DNA of 16,984 nucleotides from Parashewanella sp049608225 (GCA_049608225.1 JBMYXI010000070.1:1-16984); one strand, 5' to 3'; shown: positions 1-8,035, counted from the first letter of the stretch. A program made the numbers and translations. The notes: generated by a model from the sequence alone, not told the origin.

Positions 1-122
1 TAGAAGATTTAGCCGAACAAGGCGTAGATGATTTGATCGAAATTGAAGAATTAACAGAAGAAAAGGCTGGTGAGCTGATTATGGCTGCCCGCAACATCTG
101 TTGGTTTGGCGATGAAGAATAA
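1..122 (+). CDS. nusA: Transcription termination/antitermination protein NusA, 3' end only
   Basis: Only the last 39 codons are in the window; the frame starts at base 3 and ends at the TAA at 120-122. The residues read EDLAEQGVDDL near the left edge and end in AARNICWFGDEE, which is the classic C-terminal end of enterobacterial and vibrio NusA, within the second acidic repeat that contacts the RNA polymerase alpha subunit. NusA binds RNA polymerase and modulates pausing, termination and antitermination. infB starts 26 bases downstream, the conserved nusA-infB pairing, so the two are almost certainly cotranscribed. The N-terminal, S1 and KH parts lie outside the window and cannot be judged. 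Confidence 0.95.
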   Translation, partial: EDLAEQGVDDLIEIEELTEEKAGELIMAARNICWFGDEE

Positions 123-148
123 GTCGATCAACAGGGGGAGTTTAACTG

Positions 149-2803
149 ATGACAGAAATTACAGTAGAAAAACTGGCGACGGATATCCGCGAGGATAAAA
201 ACGTAGATCGGTTGATCGAACAGTTTGCGAAAGCGGGTATCAACAAGCAAAAGTCAGATACCGTAACTGAAGATGAAAAAAATACTTTACTTACGTATTT
301 AAAAAAGCAGCATGGTGGCGATGAGCAACCAACAAAAATGACACTGCAGCGCAAGACGGTCTCGACCTTGAGCGTGTCAAACAGTTCAGGTCAAGCAAAA
401 GACGTTAAAGTTGAAGTGCGTAAAAAGCGTACGTTTGTTAAGCGTGATGCTGCAGAACTAGCTAAGCAAGCTGAGCAAGAAAAACTGGCCGCAGCTGCTA
501 AGGCAGAAGCTGAAGCGGCTGCAAAAGCAAAAGCAGAGCAAGAAGCGAAACAAAAGGCAGAAGCTGAAGCGCAAGCCAAAGCAGAGAAAGCGGCTCAAGC
601 AAAAGCTGAAAAAGAAGCAAAAGCTGCTAAGCAAGCAGCTGAAAGCAAGCCTAAGCAAAGTACCAAAGAAGCAGAAGACGCAAAAAAAGAAGCAGACAAG
701 TTAAAAGCTGCTCAAGAAGAAGCGACCAAAGCGAAACAAGCTGAAGAAGCCGCTGAAGCTGCTGAAAAGGCACGCAAGCTTGCAGAAGAAAATGCTAAGC
801 GTTGGGAAGAAGAAGAGCGTCGCCGTAAAGAAGCAGAAAAAACAGCAGATCACCATATCACGACCTCTCAAGTTGCACGTGCAGCTGAAGATAAGTCTGA
901 TGCGGATGATGAGCGTCGTGGACGTCGCAGCCGTAATAAAAAGGCGAAAGGCCGTGGTGGTCGTGACAACAATCGTGGTCGCAGAGGCGCACCGAAAACG
1001 ACAGCACCAGAATCTATGGCTCACGGCTTTAACAAACCTGTTGCTGCGGTAAACCGTGATATTTCGATTGGTGAAACGGTTTCTGTTGCTGAACTTGCTC
1101 AAAAGATGGCCGTAAAAGCTACTGAAATCATTAAGCAAATGATGAAAATGGGCTCAATGGTTACCATCAACCAAGTGCTTGATCAAGAAACTGCACAATT
1201 AGTTGCAGAGGAAATGGGCCATAAAGTGGTGCTAACTCGTGAAAACGAACTTGAGCATCAAGTACTGTCTGATCGTGATGGTGAGCAAGCGTTAGAGCCT
1301 CGTGCACCTGTTGTTACTATCATGGGCCACGTTGACCATGGTAAAACATCATTACTGGATTATATTCGCCGTGCAAAAGTTGCCTCTGGTGAAGCGGGTG
1401 GTATTACTCAGCATATCGGTGCTTATCATGTAGAAACTGAAAATGGCATGATCACTTTCTTAGATACTCCTGGTCACGCCGCGTTTACTTCAATGCGTGC
1501 TCGTGGTGCTAAGGCTACGGATATCGTGGTATTGGTTGTTGCCGCTGACGATGGTGTTATGCCTCAAACTATTGAAGCGATTCAGCACGCCAAAGCAGCT
1601 GATGTGCCGCTTATTATTGCCGTTAACAAAATTGATAAGCCAGAAGCCGATCCTGATCGTGTTAAGAATGAACTGTCTCAGCATGGCGTTGTGCCTGAAG
1701 ATTGGGGTGGTGAGCACATGTTTGCACATGTTTCAGCAAAAGCAGGAACAGGTATTGATGAACTACTGGAAGGAATCTTGCTTCAGTCTGAAGTCCTTGA
1801 GCTTAAAGCCGTTCCTGAAGGCATGGCGGCAGGTGTTGTTATTGAATCTAAGCTTGATAAAGGCCGTGGTCCAGTAGCGACCGTATTGGTTCAAGAAGGT
1901 ATGCTATCTCAAGGCGATATCGTTCTTTGTGGTCTTGAATACGGTAAAATCCGTGCAATGAAAGACGAGAACGGTAAACCAATTAAAGAAGCTGGCCCGT
2001 CTATTCCAGTTGAAATTTTAGGCCTTTCTGGTGTACCTCAAGCAGGTGATGAAGCAACAGTCGTTCGTGATGAGCGTAAAGCACGTGAAGTTGCTTTATA
2101 TCGTCAAGGCAAGTTCCGTGATGTTAAGCTTGCTCGTCAGCAAAAAGCGAAGCTTGAAAACATGTTTGCTAACATGGAAGAAGGTGAAGTTTCAGAGCTA
2201 AACATCATCCTTAAAGCAGACGTACAAGGTTCTCTTGAAGCGATTGCGGATTCATTGATCAAGCTATCTACTGATGAAGTGAAAGTAAACATCATCGGTC
2301 GTGGCGTTGGTGCTTTAACTGAAACAGATGCAACTCTTGCTGCTGCTTCTAATGCAATCATGGTCGGCTTTAACGTTCGTGCTGATGCACAAGCGCGTAA
2401 GACTATTGACGCTGAAAGTGTAGATTTACGTTACTACAGCGTGATCTATAACTTGATTGATGAAGTGAAGTCTGCAATGAGCGGCATGCTTGCACCTGAA
2501 TTCAAACAAGAAATTATCGGTCTTGCTGAAGTTCGTGATGTATTTAAATCACCAAAACTGGGTGCAATTGCGGGTTGTATGGTTACTGAAGGTACCATCA
2601 AGCGTAGTGCACCAATCCGTGTATTACGTGAAAACGTAGTTATTTACGAAGGTGAGCTTGAATCATTACGTCGCTTTAAAGATGATGTTCAAGATGTTCG
2701 TAACGGCATGGAATGTGGTATTGGTGTGAAGAACTACAATGACGTTAGAGTAGGCGACCAAATCGAAGTCTTCGAGACTATCGAAGTCGCAAGAACACTT
2801 TAA
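149..2803 (+). CDS. infB: Translation initiation factor IF-2
   Basis: IF2 is a GTPase that brings fMet-tRNA to the 30S subunit and promotes 50S joining. The protein is 884 residues, close to the 890 of E. coli. Visible in order: a conserved N-terminal IF2 domain (about 1-55), a highly charged Ala/Lys/Glu-rich stretch likely to be helical (about 95-235), a basic Arg/Gly-rich patch (about 257-285), a second IF2 N-terminal-type region (about 300-375), then the GTPase. G-motifs are GHVDHGKT from residue 393, DTPGH from 439, NKID from 493 and SAK from 529. The C-terminal domains that bind initiator tRNA run to the end. The ATG at 149 has a strong Shine-Dalgarno (GGGGGAG at 134-140). No in-frame ATG, GTG or TTG exists between codons 91 and 289, so E. 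coli-style internal starts for shorter IF2 forms are not evident. An intrinsic terminator follows the stop. Confidence 0.98.
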   Translation: MTEITVEKLATDIREDKNVDRLIEQFAKAGINKQKSDTVTEDEKNTLLTYLKKQHGGDEQPTKMTLQRKTVSTLSVSNSSGQAKDVKVEVRKKRTFVKRDAAELAKQAEQEKLAAAAKAEAEAAAKAKAEQEAKQKAEAEAQAKAEKAAQAKAEKEAKAAKQAAESKPKQSTKEAEDAKKEADKLKAAQEEATKAKQAEEAAEAAEKARKLAEENAKRWEEEERRRKEAEKTADHHITTSQVARAAEDKSDADDERRGRRSRNKKAKGRGGRDNNRGRRGAPKTTAPESMAHGFNKPVAAVNRDISIGETVSVAELAQKMAVKATEIIKQMMKMGSMVTINQVLDQETAQLVAEEMGHKVVLTRENELEHQVLSDRDGEQALEPRAPVVTIMGHVDHGKTSLLDYIRRAKVASGEAGGITQHIGAYHVETENGMITFLDTPGHAAFTSMRARGAKATDIVVLVVAADDGVMPQTIEAIQHAKAADVPLIIAVNKIDKPEADPDRVKNELSQHGVVPEDWGGEHMFAHVSAKAGTGIDELLEGILLQSEVLELKAVPEGMAAGVVIESKLDKGRGPVATVLVQEGMLSQGDIVLCGLEYGKIRAMKDENGKPIKEAGPSIPVEILGLSGVPQAGDEATVVRDERKAREVALYRQGKFRDVKLARQQKAKLENMFANMEEGEVSELNIILKADVQGSLEAIADSLIKLSTDEVKVNIIGRGVGALTETDATLAAASNAIMVGFNVRADAQARKTIDAESVDLRYYSVIYNLIDEVKSAMSGMLAPEFKQEIIGLAEVRDVFKSPKLGAIAGCMVTEGTIKRSAPIRVLRENVVIYEGELESLRRFKDDVQDVRNGMECGIGVKNYNDVRVGDQIEVFETIEVARTL

Positions 2804-2814
2804 GGTTCATTTAT

Positions 2815-2841
2815 AAAAGGGCGGCATTAGCCGCCTTTTTT
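2815..2841 (+). terminator. Intrinsic terminator or attenuator after infB
   Basis: The stem is GGCGGC (2820-2825) pairing with GCCGCC (2830-2835), with loop ATTA, extended by a G-T and several A-T pairs and followed by a run of six T at 2836-2841. It lies between the infB stop and the rbfA ATG, which is only 25 bases further on. No promoter fits in that gap, so rbfA-truB is probably fed by partial read-through or by a promoter inside infB. Confidence 0.85.
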
Positions 2842-2865
2842 GCTTTCTAAAGAGAAGTATTAATT

Positions 2866-3294
2866 ATGGCTAAAGAATTCAGTCGTACTCGACGTATTGG
2901 TCAACAATTGCAACAAGAGTTAGCAGTGGTTGTACAAAGAGATATGAAAGATCCTCGCATCGGTATGGTTACTGTTAACGATGTTGAAGTGTCTCGTGAT
3001 CTTAGTTTCGCGCGCGTTTTTGTCACTTTTTTCGATGAAGACCAAGAACAAGTTGAAATGAAAATTGCCGCATTAACAAAAGCTTCAGGTTATATCCGCA
3101 GCTTAGTTGCTGGCCGCATGAAGCTTAGGGTTATGCCTGAGCTTAAATTTGTCTATGACAGTTCACTGGTTGAAGGCATGAGAATGTCGAACCTTGTGAC
3201 CGAGATTGTGATCAAAGACAAAGAAAAAGCCGGTGAAGTCATTGACGGTGATACCAATCAAACTGCTAATGAAGAAACTGAGGAAAAAGCGTAA
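2866..3294 (+). CDS. rbfA: 30S ribosome-binding factor RbfA
   Basis: RbfA is a small KH-fold protein that binds the immature 30S subunit near helix 1 of 16S rRNA and is needed for 5'-end maturation and cold adaptation. The 142 residues match the family length (133 in E. coli). The N-terminal FSRTRRIGQQLQQELA, the DPRIGMVTVNDVEVSRDL segment and the later VPELKF-like segment (here MPELKFVYDSS) are diagnostic. The last 30 or so residues are acidic and poorly conserved in the family, ending EETEEKA. The ATG at 2866 follows an AGAGAAG Shine-Dalgarno. The stop overlaps the truB start by one base (TAATG), which indicates translational coupling. Confidence 0.97.
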   Translation: MAKEFSRTRRIGQQLQQELAVVVQRDMKDPRIGMVTVNDVEVSRDLSFARVFVTFFDEDQEQVEMKIAALTKASGYIRSLVAGRMKLRVMPELKFVYDSSLVEGMRMSNLVTEIVIKDKEKAGEVIDGDTNQTANEETEEKA

Positions 3295-4235
3295 TGGCTC
3301 GTCGTTCAAGAGGCCGTGCAGTTAACGGTATTGTCCTGCTTGATAAAGCGACTGGCATGAGTTCAAATTTTGCCCTGCAACGAGTAAAACGTTTATTCAA
3401 TGCCAATAAAGCTGGGCACACTGGTGCATTAGATCCACTTGCGACAGGTATGTTGCCTGTTTGCCTTGGTGAAGCCACTAAGTTTTCACAGCATTTGTTA
3501 GATTCTGATAAACGCTATTTGGTTACTGCTAAATTAGGGCTACGAACAGACACCAGTGATTCCGATGGTGAAATTGTGCAAACTCGTGAGATTAATTTCA
3601 CCAACGAGCAATTGCAAAGTGCACTGGACACCTTTCGTGGTGACATTGAGCAAGTGCCATCAATGTTTTCAGCGCTTAAGTACCAAGGTCAGCCTTTATA
3701 TAAATACGCGCGCGAAGGCAAAACGGTACCTCGTGAAGCAAGACCAATCACAGTCTATGATTTACAGTTTATCTCTCTTGAGGGCGATGAGCTAACATTG
3801 GACATTCATTGCTCGAAAGGCACTTATATCCGCACAATCATTGATGATCTCGGTGAGCTGTTAGGCTGCGGGGCGCATGTGATCATGTTACGTCGAACCC
3901 ATGTTGCTGATTACCCTTATGAGAGCATTGTCACACTTGAGCAGTTGCAGCAGATCGCTGAAAAAGCACAAGAGTCTGATGGTGACAAGTTTGCCGCGTT
4001 GGATGAGGTTTTGCTGCCAATGGATTCCGCAGTACTTCAATATCCTGAAATAAATCTACCTGAATCGATGTTGATTTACGTAATGCAAGGGCAAGCGATG
4101 CAAGCTCCGGGACTGATGCCTGATCAAACCGTGCGTATTACCATTGGTGAGCAAAAGCTATTTGTCGGCATAGGAGCAATGAATGATGACGGATTATTAG
4201 CGCCTAAACGTTTGATAGTCTTGCCTGAAGCATAA
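3294..4235 (+). CDS. truB: tRNA pseudouridine(55) synthase TruB
   Basis: TruB converts uridine 55 in the T-loop of elongator tRNAs to pseudouridine and also acts as a tRNA folding chaperone. The protein is 313 residues, against 314 in E. coli. The catalytic motif GALDPLATG places the nucleophilic aspartate at Asp47. Other family blocks visible are KRYLVTAKLGLRTDTSDSDG, FRGDIEQVPSMFSALKYQG, REARPITVYDL and the CSKGTYIRTIIDDLG block. The C-terminal part (about 250-313) is the PUA-like RNA-binding domain and is more divergent. The ATG at 3294 overlaps the last base of the rbfA stop codon, so its translation is probably coupled to rbfA. rpsO follows after 81 bases that contain its own promoter. 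Confidence 0.97.
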   Translation: MARRSRGRAVNGIVLLDKATGMSSNFALQRVKRLFNANKAGHTGALDPLATGMLPVCLGEATKFSQHLLDSDKRYLVTAKLGLRTDTSDSDGEIVQTREINFTNEQLQSALDTFRGDIEQVPSMFSALKYQGQPLYKYAREGKTVPREARPITVYDLQFISLEGDELTLDIHCSKGTYIRTIIDDLGELLGCGAHVIMLRRTHVADYPYESIVTLEQLQQIAEKAQESDGDKFAALDEVLLPMDSAVLQYPEINLPESMLIYVMQGQAMQAPGLMPDQTVRITIGEQKLFVGIGAMNDDGLLAPKRLIVLPEA

Positions 4236-4249
4236 ATTTACGGTAGTAT
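4221..4249 (+). promoter_or_regulatory. Probable sigma70 promoter for rpsO
   Basis: TTGCCT (4221-4226), a 17-base spacer and TAGTAT (4244-4249) are followed by a GC-rich discriminator (CGCGC), typical of promoters for ribosomal protein genes. The start site would fall near 4256, giving a leader of about 60 bases. The -35 lies inside the end of truB. CTCC at 4256-4259 could pair with the GGAG Shine-Dalgarno at 4307-4310. S15 is known to repress its own mRNA through a leader pseudoknot in E. coli, but an equivalent fold here is not proven. Confidence 0.45.
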
Positions 4250-4316
4250 TCGCGCTCCTTGTGCTGAGTTAGTGATCGGCTCAAGTTCTTTTTACATATT
4301 ATTTTTGGAGATCTTC

Positions 4317-4586
4317 ATGTCACTAAGTGCTGAAGCAAAAGCGAAAATCGTTGCTGAATTTGGTAACGGTACAAACGATACTGGTTCTACTGAAGTACAG
4401 GTTGCTCTGTTGACTGCTCAAATCAACCACCTGCAATCTCACTTTAAAGAACACATCCACGATCATCACTCTCGTCGTGGTCTTCTACGTATGGTTAGTT
4501 CTCGTCGTAAATTGACTGCTTACCTAAAGCGTAAAGACGTTGCTCGTTATACTGCTCTAATCCAAAAGTTAGGTCTACGTCGTTAA
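4317..4586 (+). CDS. rpsO: 30S ribosomal protein S15
   Basis: S15 is a primary 16S rRNA-binding protein that organises the central domain of the 30S subunit. The 89 residues are the exact family length. The sequence begins MSLSAEAKAKIVAEFG and contains GSTEVQVALLT, HSRRGLLRMVSSRRKLTAYLK and the C-terminal LIQKLGLRR, all hallmarks of S15. The start at 4317 is chosen because GGAG (4307-4310) sits six bases upstream and the product matches S15 from its first residue; an in-frame GTG at 4272 would add 15 unrelated hydrophobic residues. It has its own likely promoter inside the end of truB and a strong terminator just after the stop. In most relatives pnp follows directly, but here two opposite-strand genes intervene. 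Confidence 0.98.
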   Translation: MSLSAEAKAKIVAEFGNGTNDTGSTEVQVALLTAQINHLQSHFKEHIHDHHSRRGLLRMVSSRRKLTAYLKRKDVARYTALIQKLGLRR

Positions 4587-4610
4587 TCGATGCTTTAAAC
4601 TGGATTAATA

Positions 4611-4636
4611 AAAAGAGGCTTTCTAGCCTCTTTTTT
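4611..4636. terminator. Bidirectional intrinsic terminator between rpsO and the convergent gene
   Basis: The stem GAGGCT (4615-4620) pairs with AGCCTC (4625-4630), loop TTCT, flanked by A-runs on the left and six T on the right (4631-4636). Read on the minus strand the same hairpin is followed by TTTTTATT, so it should end both rpsO and the convergent minus-strand gene whose stop codon is at 4635-4637. Confidence 0.9.
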
Positions 4637-5777
4637 ATACATATTTCAAAGCTAACTTCCATGCTTGCGAAGACGTTTTTACTGTTATGAATTTTATAGC
4701 TCTAGTCATAACACTTTGCTTGAAAACACTTCTATCATCTGCTTTTGCTTGCGTAACTTCACCTGCTGTTACATCCTGACGAGTGAGAGGACATGAGGTA
4801 ATATTTGTCCTATTGCCAAACAATAAACTTCTGACACCCACTCTTGATATTAACCAATTTCCATTTGCTTGTGTTGCTAGTTTTACCGTATTCAAAGGCG
4901 TTAACTTCACACCTGTCACTGGACAATAATAACTCGGGCTGAAAGGGTTTGTTCTTGATAATTCGTCTGGGAATCGTGCAAACTCAACTCTCTCTAGCTT
5001 TGCTATTTGAATGAGATTAGCTTGTCCTATTTCCGTTTTTAAATGTGCAGCCAAAGAAGTGGTCATTGCGTTGCCGACAAACTTTAGAGCTTCATGGTTT
5101 TCCTGTGTAGGCAAGGCTGAATGTGTTTGCAATTCTGATGGTTCGATTTTGATGTGAAACCAGTTGTCGTTTTCCTCCTGTGTTAGCTCTCGGCTGACTT
5201 GATGATGGTCCACTATTAAATAATCGTTTTCTTCTGCTTCAACTCCCACTCGTTCGCCATTAGTGCAACCACTTTGGGTTTTGAATCCTAGTTCTAACTC
5301 TTCGTTTTCTGTATTTTTATATTCTTTGCTTTTGTCAGTGTATTGTTTATTTTCTTTCAATAAAGCTTCTCTATTTATGCTAACAGGGACGACTCCTTCA
5401 AGGACAAGTGCTTGTTCTATTTTTTTCTCAACCCCTCCAGTAACAAAATCTTTAAAAGATCCCTGTACTTGAGTGCTGGGTATGGCTCTGACATAAGCAA
5501 CTTTGTTAGCCGCAGTGTATTTATCAGGAATGACATTTTCTAACCGATAGGAGTTTTTACCAATATGTAGAACTGGAGTGTCGCACCAAAATGCTTGTTG
5601 CCATACTTGTTGGGCGACTTGCTCTTGAAAATCAAGATGTTGACTGTTGAGGCTGGGATCATGTTGAGCCTCACTGCAAGTTGGACTTTGCGGCTCTGAG
5701 GCAATCCATAGTCCTGGTATAGCATAACAATCATGCACTGTTTGGAGGCTTTGAGTCTCAGTCGAAGTAGAAGCCAT
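4635..5777 (-). CDS. Unrecognised 380-residue protein with a U-box-like C-terminal motif pattern
   Basis: I do not recognise the full-length protein. There is no signal peptide and no membrane segment, so it is probably soluble. The first 50 residues are rich in Ser, Thr and Gln; residues about 137-205 are very charged (Lys/Glu/Asn) and look disordered. Residues about 283-342 carry CPVTG (Cys285) and, 40-odd residues on, CPLTRQ (Cys329), with a WLISRVGVRSLLFG segment between. That spacing resembles U-box domains of E3 ubiquitin ligases, including bacterial effectors of the NleG type; this is inference from motif shape only. The ATG at 5777 is the first possible start, since a TAA lies two codons upstream, but no clear Shine-Dalgarno is visible. 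The gene is convergent with rpsO, lies downstream of the GGDEF-EAL gene on the same strand, and interrupts the usual rpsO-pnp junction, which suggests later insertion. Confidence 0.8.
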   Translation of the reverse strand: MASTSTETQSLQTVHDCYAIPGLWIASEPQSPTCSEAQHDPSLNSQHLDFQEQVAQQVWQQAFWCDTPVLHIGKNSYRLENVIPDKYTAANKVAYVRAIPSTQVQGSFKDFVTGGVEKKIEQALVLEGVVPVSINREALLKENKQYTDKSKEYKNTENEELELGFKTQSGCTNGERVGVEAEENDYLIVDHHQVSRELTQEENDNWFHIKIEPSELQTHSALPTQENHEALKFVGNAMTTSLAAHLKTEIGQANLIQIAKLERVEFARFPDELSRTNPFSPSYYCPVTGVKLTPLNTVKLATQANGNWLISRVGVRSLLFGNRTNITSCPLTRQDVTAGEVTQAKADDRSVFKQSVMTRAIKFITVKTSSQAWKLALKYV

Positions 5778-5808
5778 ATATTAAGGGGATAAATTAAGTG
5801 ATACGTTA

Positions 5809-5836
5809 ATGTTAGATCTCAGAAAAATAGGATCAA
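5809..5836 (-). promoter_or_regulatory. Candidate promoter for the 380-residue gene
   Basis: On the minus strand TTGATC (5836-5831), a 16-base spacer and TAACAT (5814-5809) form a plausible sigma70 promoter, with a start near 5802 and a leader of about 25 bases. The -35 directly abuts a perfect palindrome at 5838-5861. The match is moderate and unsupported by other evidence. Confidence 0.3.
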
Positions 5837-5837
5837 G

Positions 5838-5861
5838 GATCATTAAGCTAGCTTAATGATC
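5838..5861. repeat. 24-base perfect palindrome between two minus-strand genes
   Basis: The 24 bases read identically on both strands, starting GATCATTAAGC and centred on CTAG. The palindrome lies 20 bases after the stop of the GGDEF-EAL gene and just upstream of the candidate -35 of the next minus-strand gene. It could be an AT-rich terminator stem, though no T-run follows directly (TATTTTT appears about 10 bases later on the minus strand), or an operator for a dimeric regulator. Confidence 0.6.
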
Positions 5862-5881
5862 AGTTTATTCCGTAGTAATTT

Positions 5882-7933
5882 TTAACAAATATCTAGCGTT
5901 GTTTGTCTGGGAGATAAATATTGCTCTTCAAAATCTGCTTGATTTAACGGGCGACTAAATAAAAAACCTTGCCCTGTTTGACAATCGTGCTGCTTTAGCC
6001 AGTTTAATTGGTTTTTCTCGTCGATCCCTTCCGCAACAATTTCAAAGTTCATCTGTTTTCCAAGCATTAAAATGGTTGAAGCAAGGGCATCATTTTCTGG
6101 TAATCCTTCGATAAAAGCGCGATCGATCTTTAATGTATCAACAGGCAATACTTTTAAGTAAGACAGTGATGAGTAACCGGTGCCAAAGTCATCGATAGCT
6201 ATCCTAAATCCCAGCCTTTTTAGTTGTTCAATTTTATCGATAGCCATTTGAATATCGTCAATAAACGAGCCTTCGGTAATTTCAATTTCCAGTAACTCTG
6301 CTGGGATATTGTAGTGAGATATCATGGTTTGAAAGAATGACACCAGCGTGGGATCAATAAATTGTTTTGCGGCGACATTTACAGCGATTCTTGGTACAGT
6401 ATTGTGCCTTTTTTTCCAAGCTGCTAAGGTTTTGCAGGCTTGTTTGATCACCCATTTGCCGAGATTGATGATAATGCCTGATTCTTCTGCGATTGGGATG
6501 AATTTAGCTGGAGAGATTAATTTGCTGCCTTTATGCCAGCGGATCAAGGCTTCACAACTAGAGAGTTCACCCGTTTTTAAGTTTATTTTGGGTTGATAAA
6601 ACAAAGAAAACTGCTTATGTCTAAGCGCATAATGCAAGTCAGTCTCAATTTTCAGTGTGGTAGTGGCGATTTCGGTCATTTTTTTACTAAAGAACGACCA
6701 ATTTCCTAGCCCTTTGGCTTTGGCGCTATACATAGCGGTGTCAGCATGATGAATTAAATTTTCTGCCGTACGGCCATCCTCTGGAAATAAAGAAATTCCA
6801 ACAGAAGCATTGGGGTGCAGTAAGTGTTCATTGAGCTGCAATGGCTTCTTGATTTGTTTAAGTAGTTTATTGGCTAATTCTGCTGCTTGTGTTGGGGTTT
6901 GTATGTCGTTTGCTAGGATGACAAATTCATCACCGCCAATGCGGGCGACAGTCCCACGCTCACCTATAAATCGCTTTAGCACGCGAGAAATCCTGATTAA
7001 ATATCGATCTCCTAAGGTATGACCGAGTGAGTCGTTGACTGTTTTAAAACGGTCTAAATCAATAAATAGAATGGCAAAATTACGACGCTGTGTTCTCGAC
7101 CTTTGCATTGCTATTGCGATTGATTCGAGTAACAAGGTTCGATTGGGAAGGTTGGTAAGCGGATCTTTAGTCGCCAGTTTGCGCAACTTTACTTGAGTGG
7201 TATCAAATTGCAGCAATATTTGGTTGAATTTCGAGACCAAGCCGCCAAGTTCATTTTTTTTATGGTATTGAACGTTTGGCAATAGCTTATCTTTAGGATC
7301 GTCTGGATTAATTTCTTCAATTGCTTCGCTGAGTTTTATGATTGGCAATGTAAGAAAATGGTGAAATACATATGATAGGGCTATGGTGAGCACTAACGCA
7401 CTGAGCATAGTTATTGTAAAAATTCGTTTTAGATGTTGTATCAGTTGTTTTGTAATTAATTGTCTATTGTAGCTAAGACTGAGTCGTGCAAAAGGCGCGA
7501 CTTGGTTGCTTAAGCTTACTTTTTCCACCGACAAGCCCGAATAACGATAGATTAATTCAGGATCTTCAGGAAGATTCGATAGCAGGAGCAGAGAAAGCTC
7601 ATCGATGATCTTGTTTGGCTGCTTGTTTGGTTTGCTGGCGCTGATTTGCTGTCCGTTGCTGCTGAGTTCGATGTGCGCCGCGCTGACCCACGCTTGGTTT
7701 AATGAACGCTCAATTATGTATTCCGCCCACTGGATATCACTGGTTTGAGCGTGTTCGCTTGCTAAATCTTGAAAGCCATTGATCAGCTGTTTTTTTTGTT
7801 GGACTATTTTTTGTTTTTCTGTAATTAAACTCGATATTAGCTCAATACAAAAAATAGTTGTCGCAAAACATAATACTGTAACAAGTACCAAATACGTTTG
7901 CTTCCATGTCAGCGAGTGGCGCTTAAGTATCAT
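5882..7933 (-). CDS. Membrane-bound GGDEF-EAL protein (c-di-GMP synthase/phosphodiesterase)
   Basis: The protein has 683 residues. Transmembrane segments at about 13-37 and 171-195 flank a periplasmic sensor region (about 38-170) of no recognised family, followed by a HAMP-like linker (about 193-250). The GGDEF domain (about 252-415) has an intact RIGGDEF signature (GGDEF at 333-337). The position where an inhibitory RxxD site would sit reads GERG, so product inhibition is not expected. The EAL domain (about 432-670) keeps EAL at 461-463 and the usual metal and catalytic residues: Asn519, Glu551, Asp581-Asp582, Lys602, Glu635 and Gln655. Both domains therefore look catalytically competent, making and degrading c-di-GMP at the inner membrane. 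The net activity cannot be predicted. The ATG at 7933 has AAGG almost touching it, and an in-frame stop lies upstream. The gene is divergent from pnp. Confidence 0.95.
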   Translation of the reverse strand: MILKRHSLTWKQTYLVLVTVLCFATTIFCIELISSLITEKQKIVQQKKQLINGFQDLASEHAQTSDIQWAEYIIERSLNQAWVSAAHIELSSNGQQISASKPNKQPNKIIDELSLLLLSNLPEDPELIYRYSGLSVEKVSLSNQVAPFARLSLSYNRQLITKQLIQHLKRIFTITMLSALVLTIALSYVFHHFLTLPIIKLSEAIEEINPDDPKDKLLPNVQYHKKNELGGLVSKFNQILLQFDTTQVKLRKLATKDPLTNLPNRTLLLESIAIAMQRSRTQRRNFAILFIDLDRFKTVNDSLGHTLGDRYLIRISRVLKRFIGERGTVARIGGDEFVILANDIQTPTQAAELANKLLKQIKKPLQLNEHLLHPNASVGISLFPEDGRTAENLIHHADTAMYSAKAKGLGNWSFFSKKMTEIATTTLKIETDLHYALRHKQFSLFYQPKINLKTGELSSCEALIRWHKGSKLISPAKFIPIAEESGIIINLGKWVIKQACKTLAAWKKRHNTVPRIAVNVAAKQFIDPTLVSFFQTMISHYNIPAELLEIEITEGSFIDDIQMAIDKIEQLKRLGFRIAIDDFGTGYSSLSYLKVLPVDTLKIDRAFIEGLPENDALASTILMLGKQMNFEIVAEGIDEKNQLNWLKQHDCQTGQGFLFSRPLNQADFEEQYLSPRQTTLDIC

Positions 7934-8035
7934 CCTTAATACTCTATCTTGTTAAATCATTAAGTTTTTGTTCAGGCTGGGATTTAAAGTATAGGTGCTT
8001 TATGAAGATGCGATCGAATAATTGAACATTGCGAC

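Noticed and set aside
780..1052. Open frames overlapping the charged region of infB on both strands
   Set aside because: They are frame shadows caused by the biased Ala/Lys/Glu codons of IF2.
4272..4316. N-terminal extension of S15 from a GTG at 4272
   Set aside because: S15 is 89 residues in this group and the ATG at 4317 has a proper Shine-Dalgarno.
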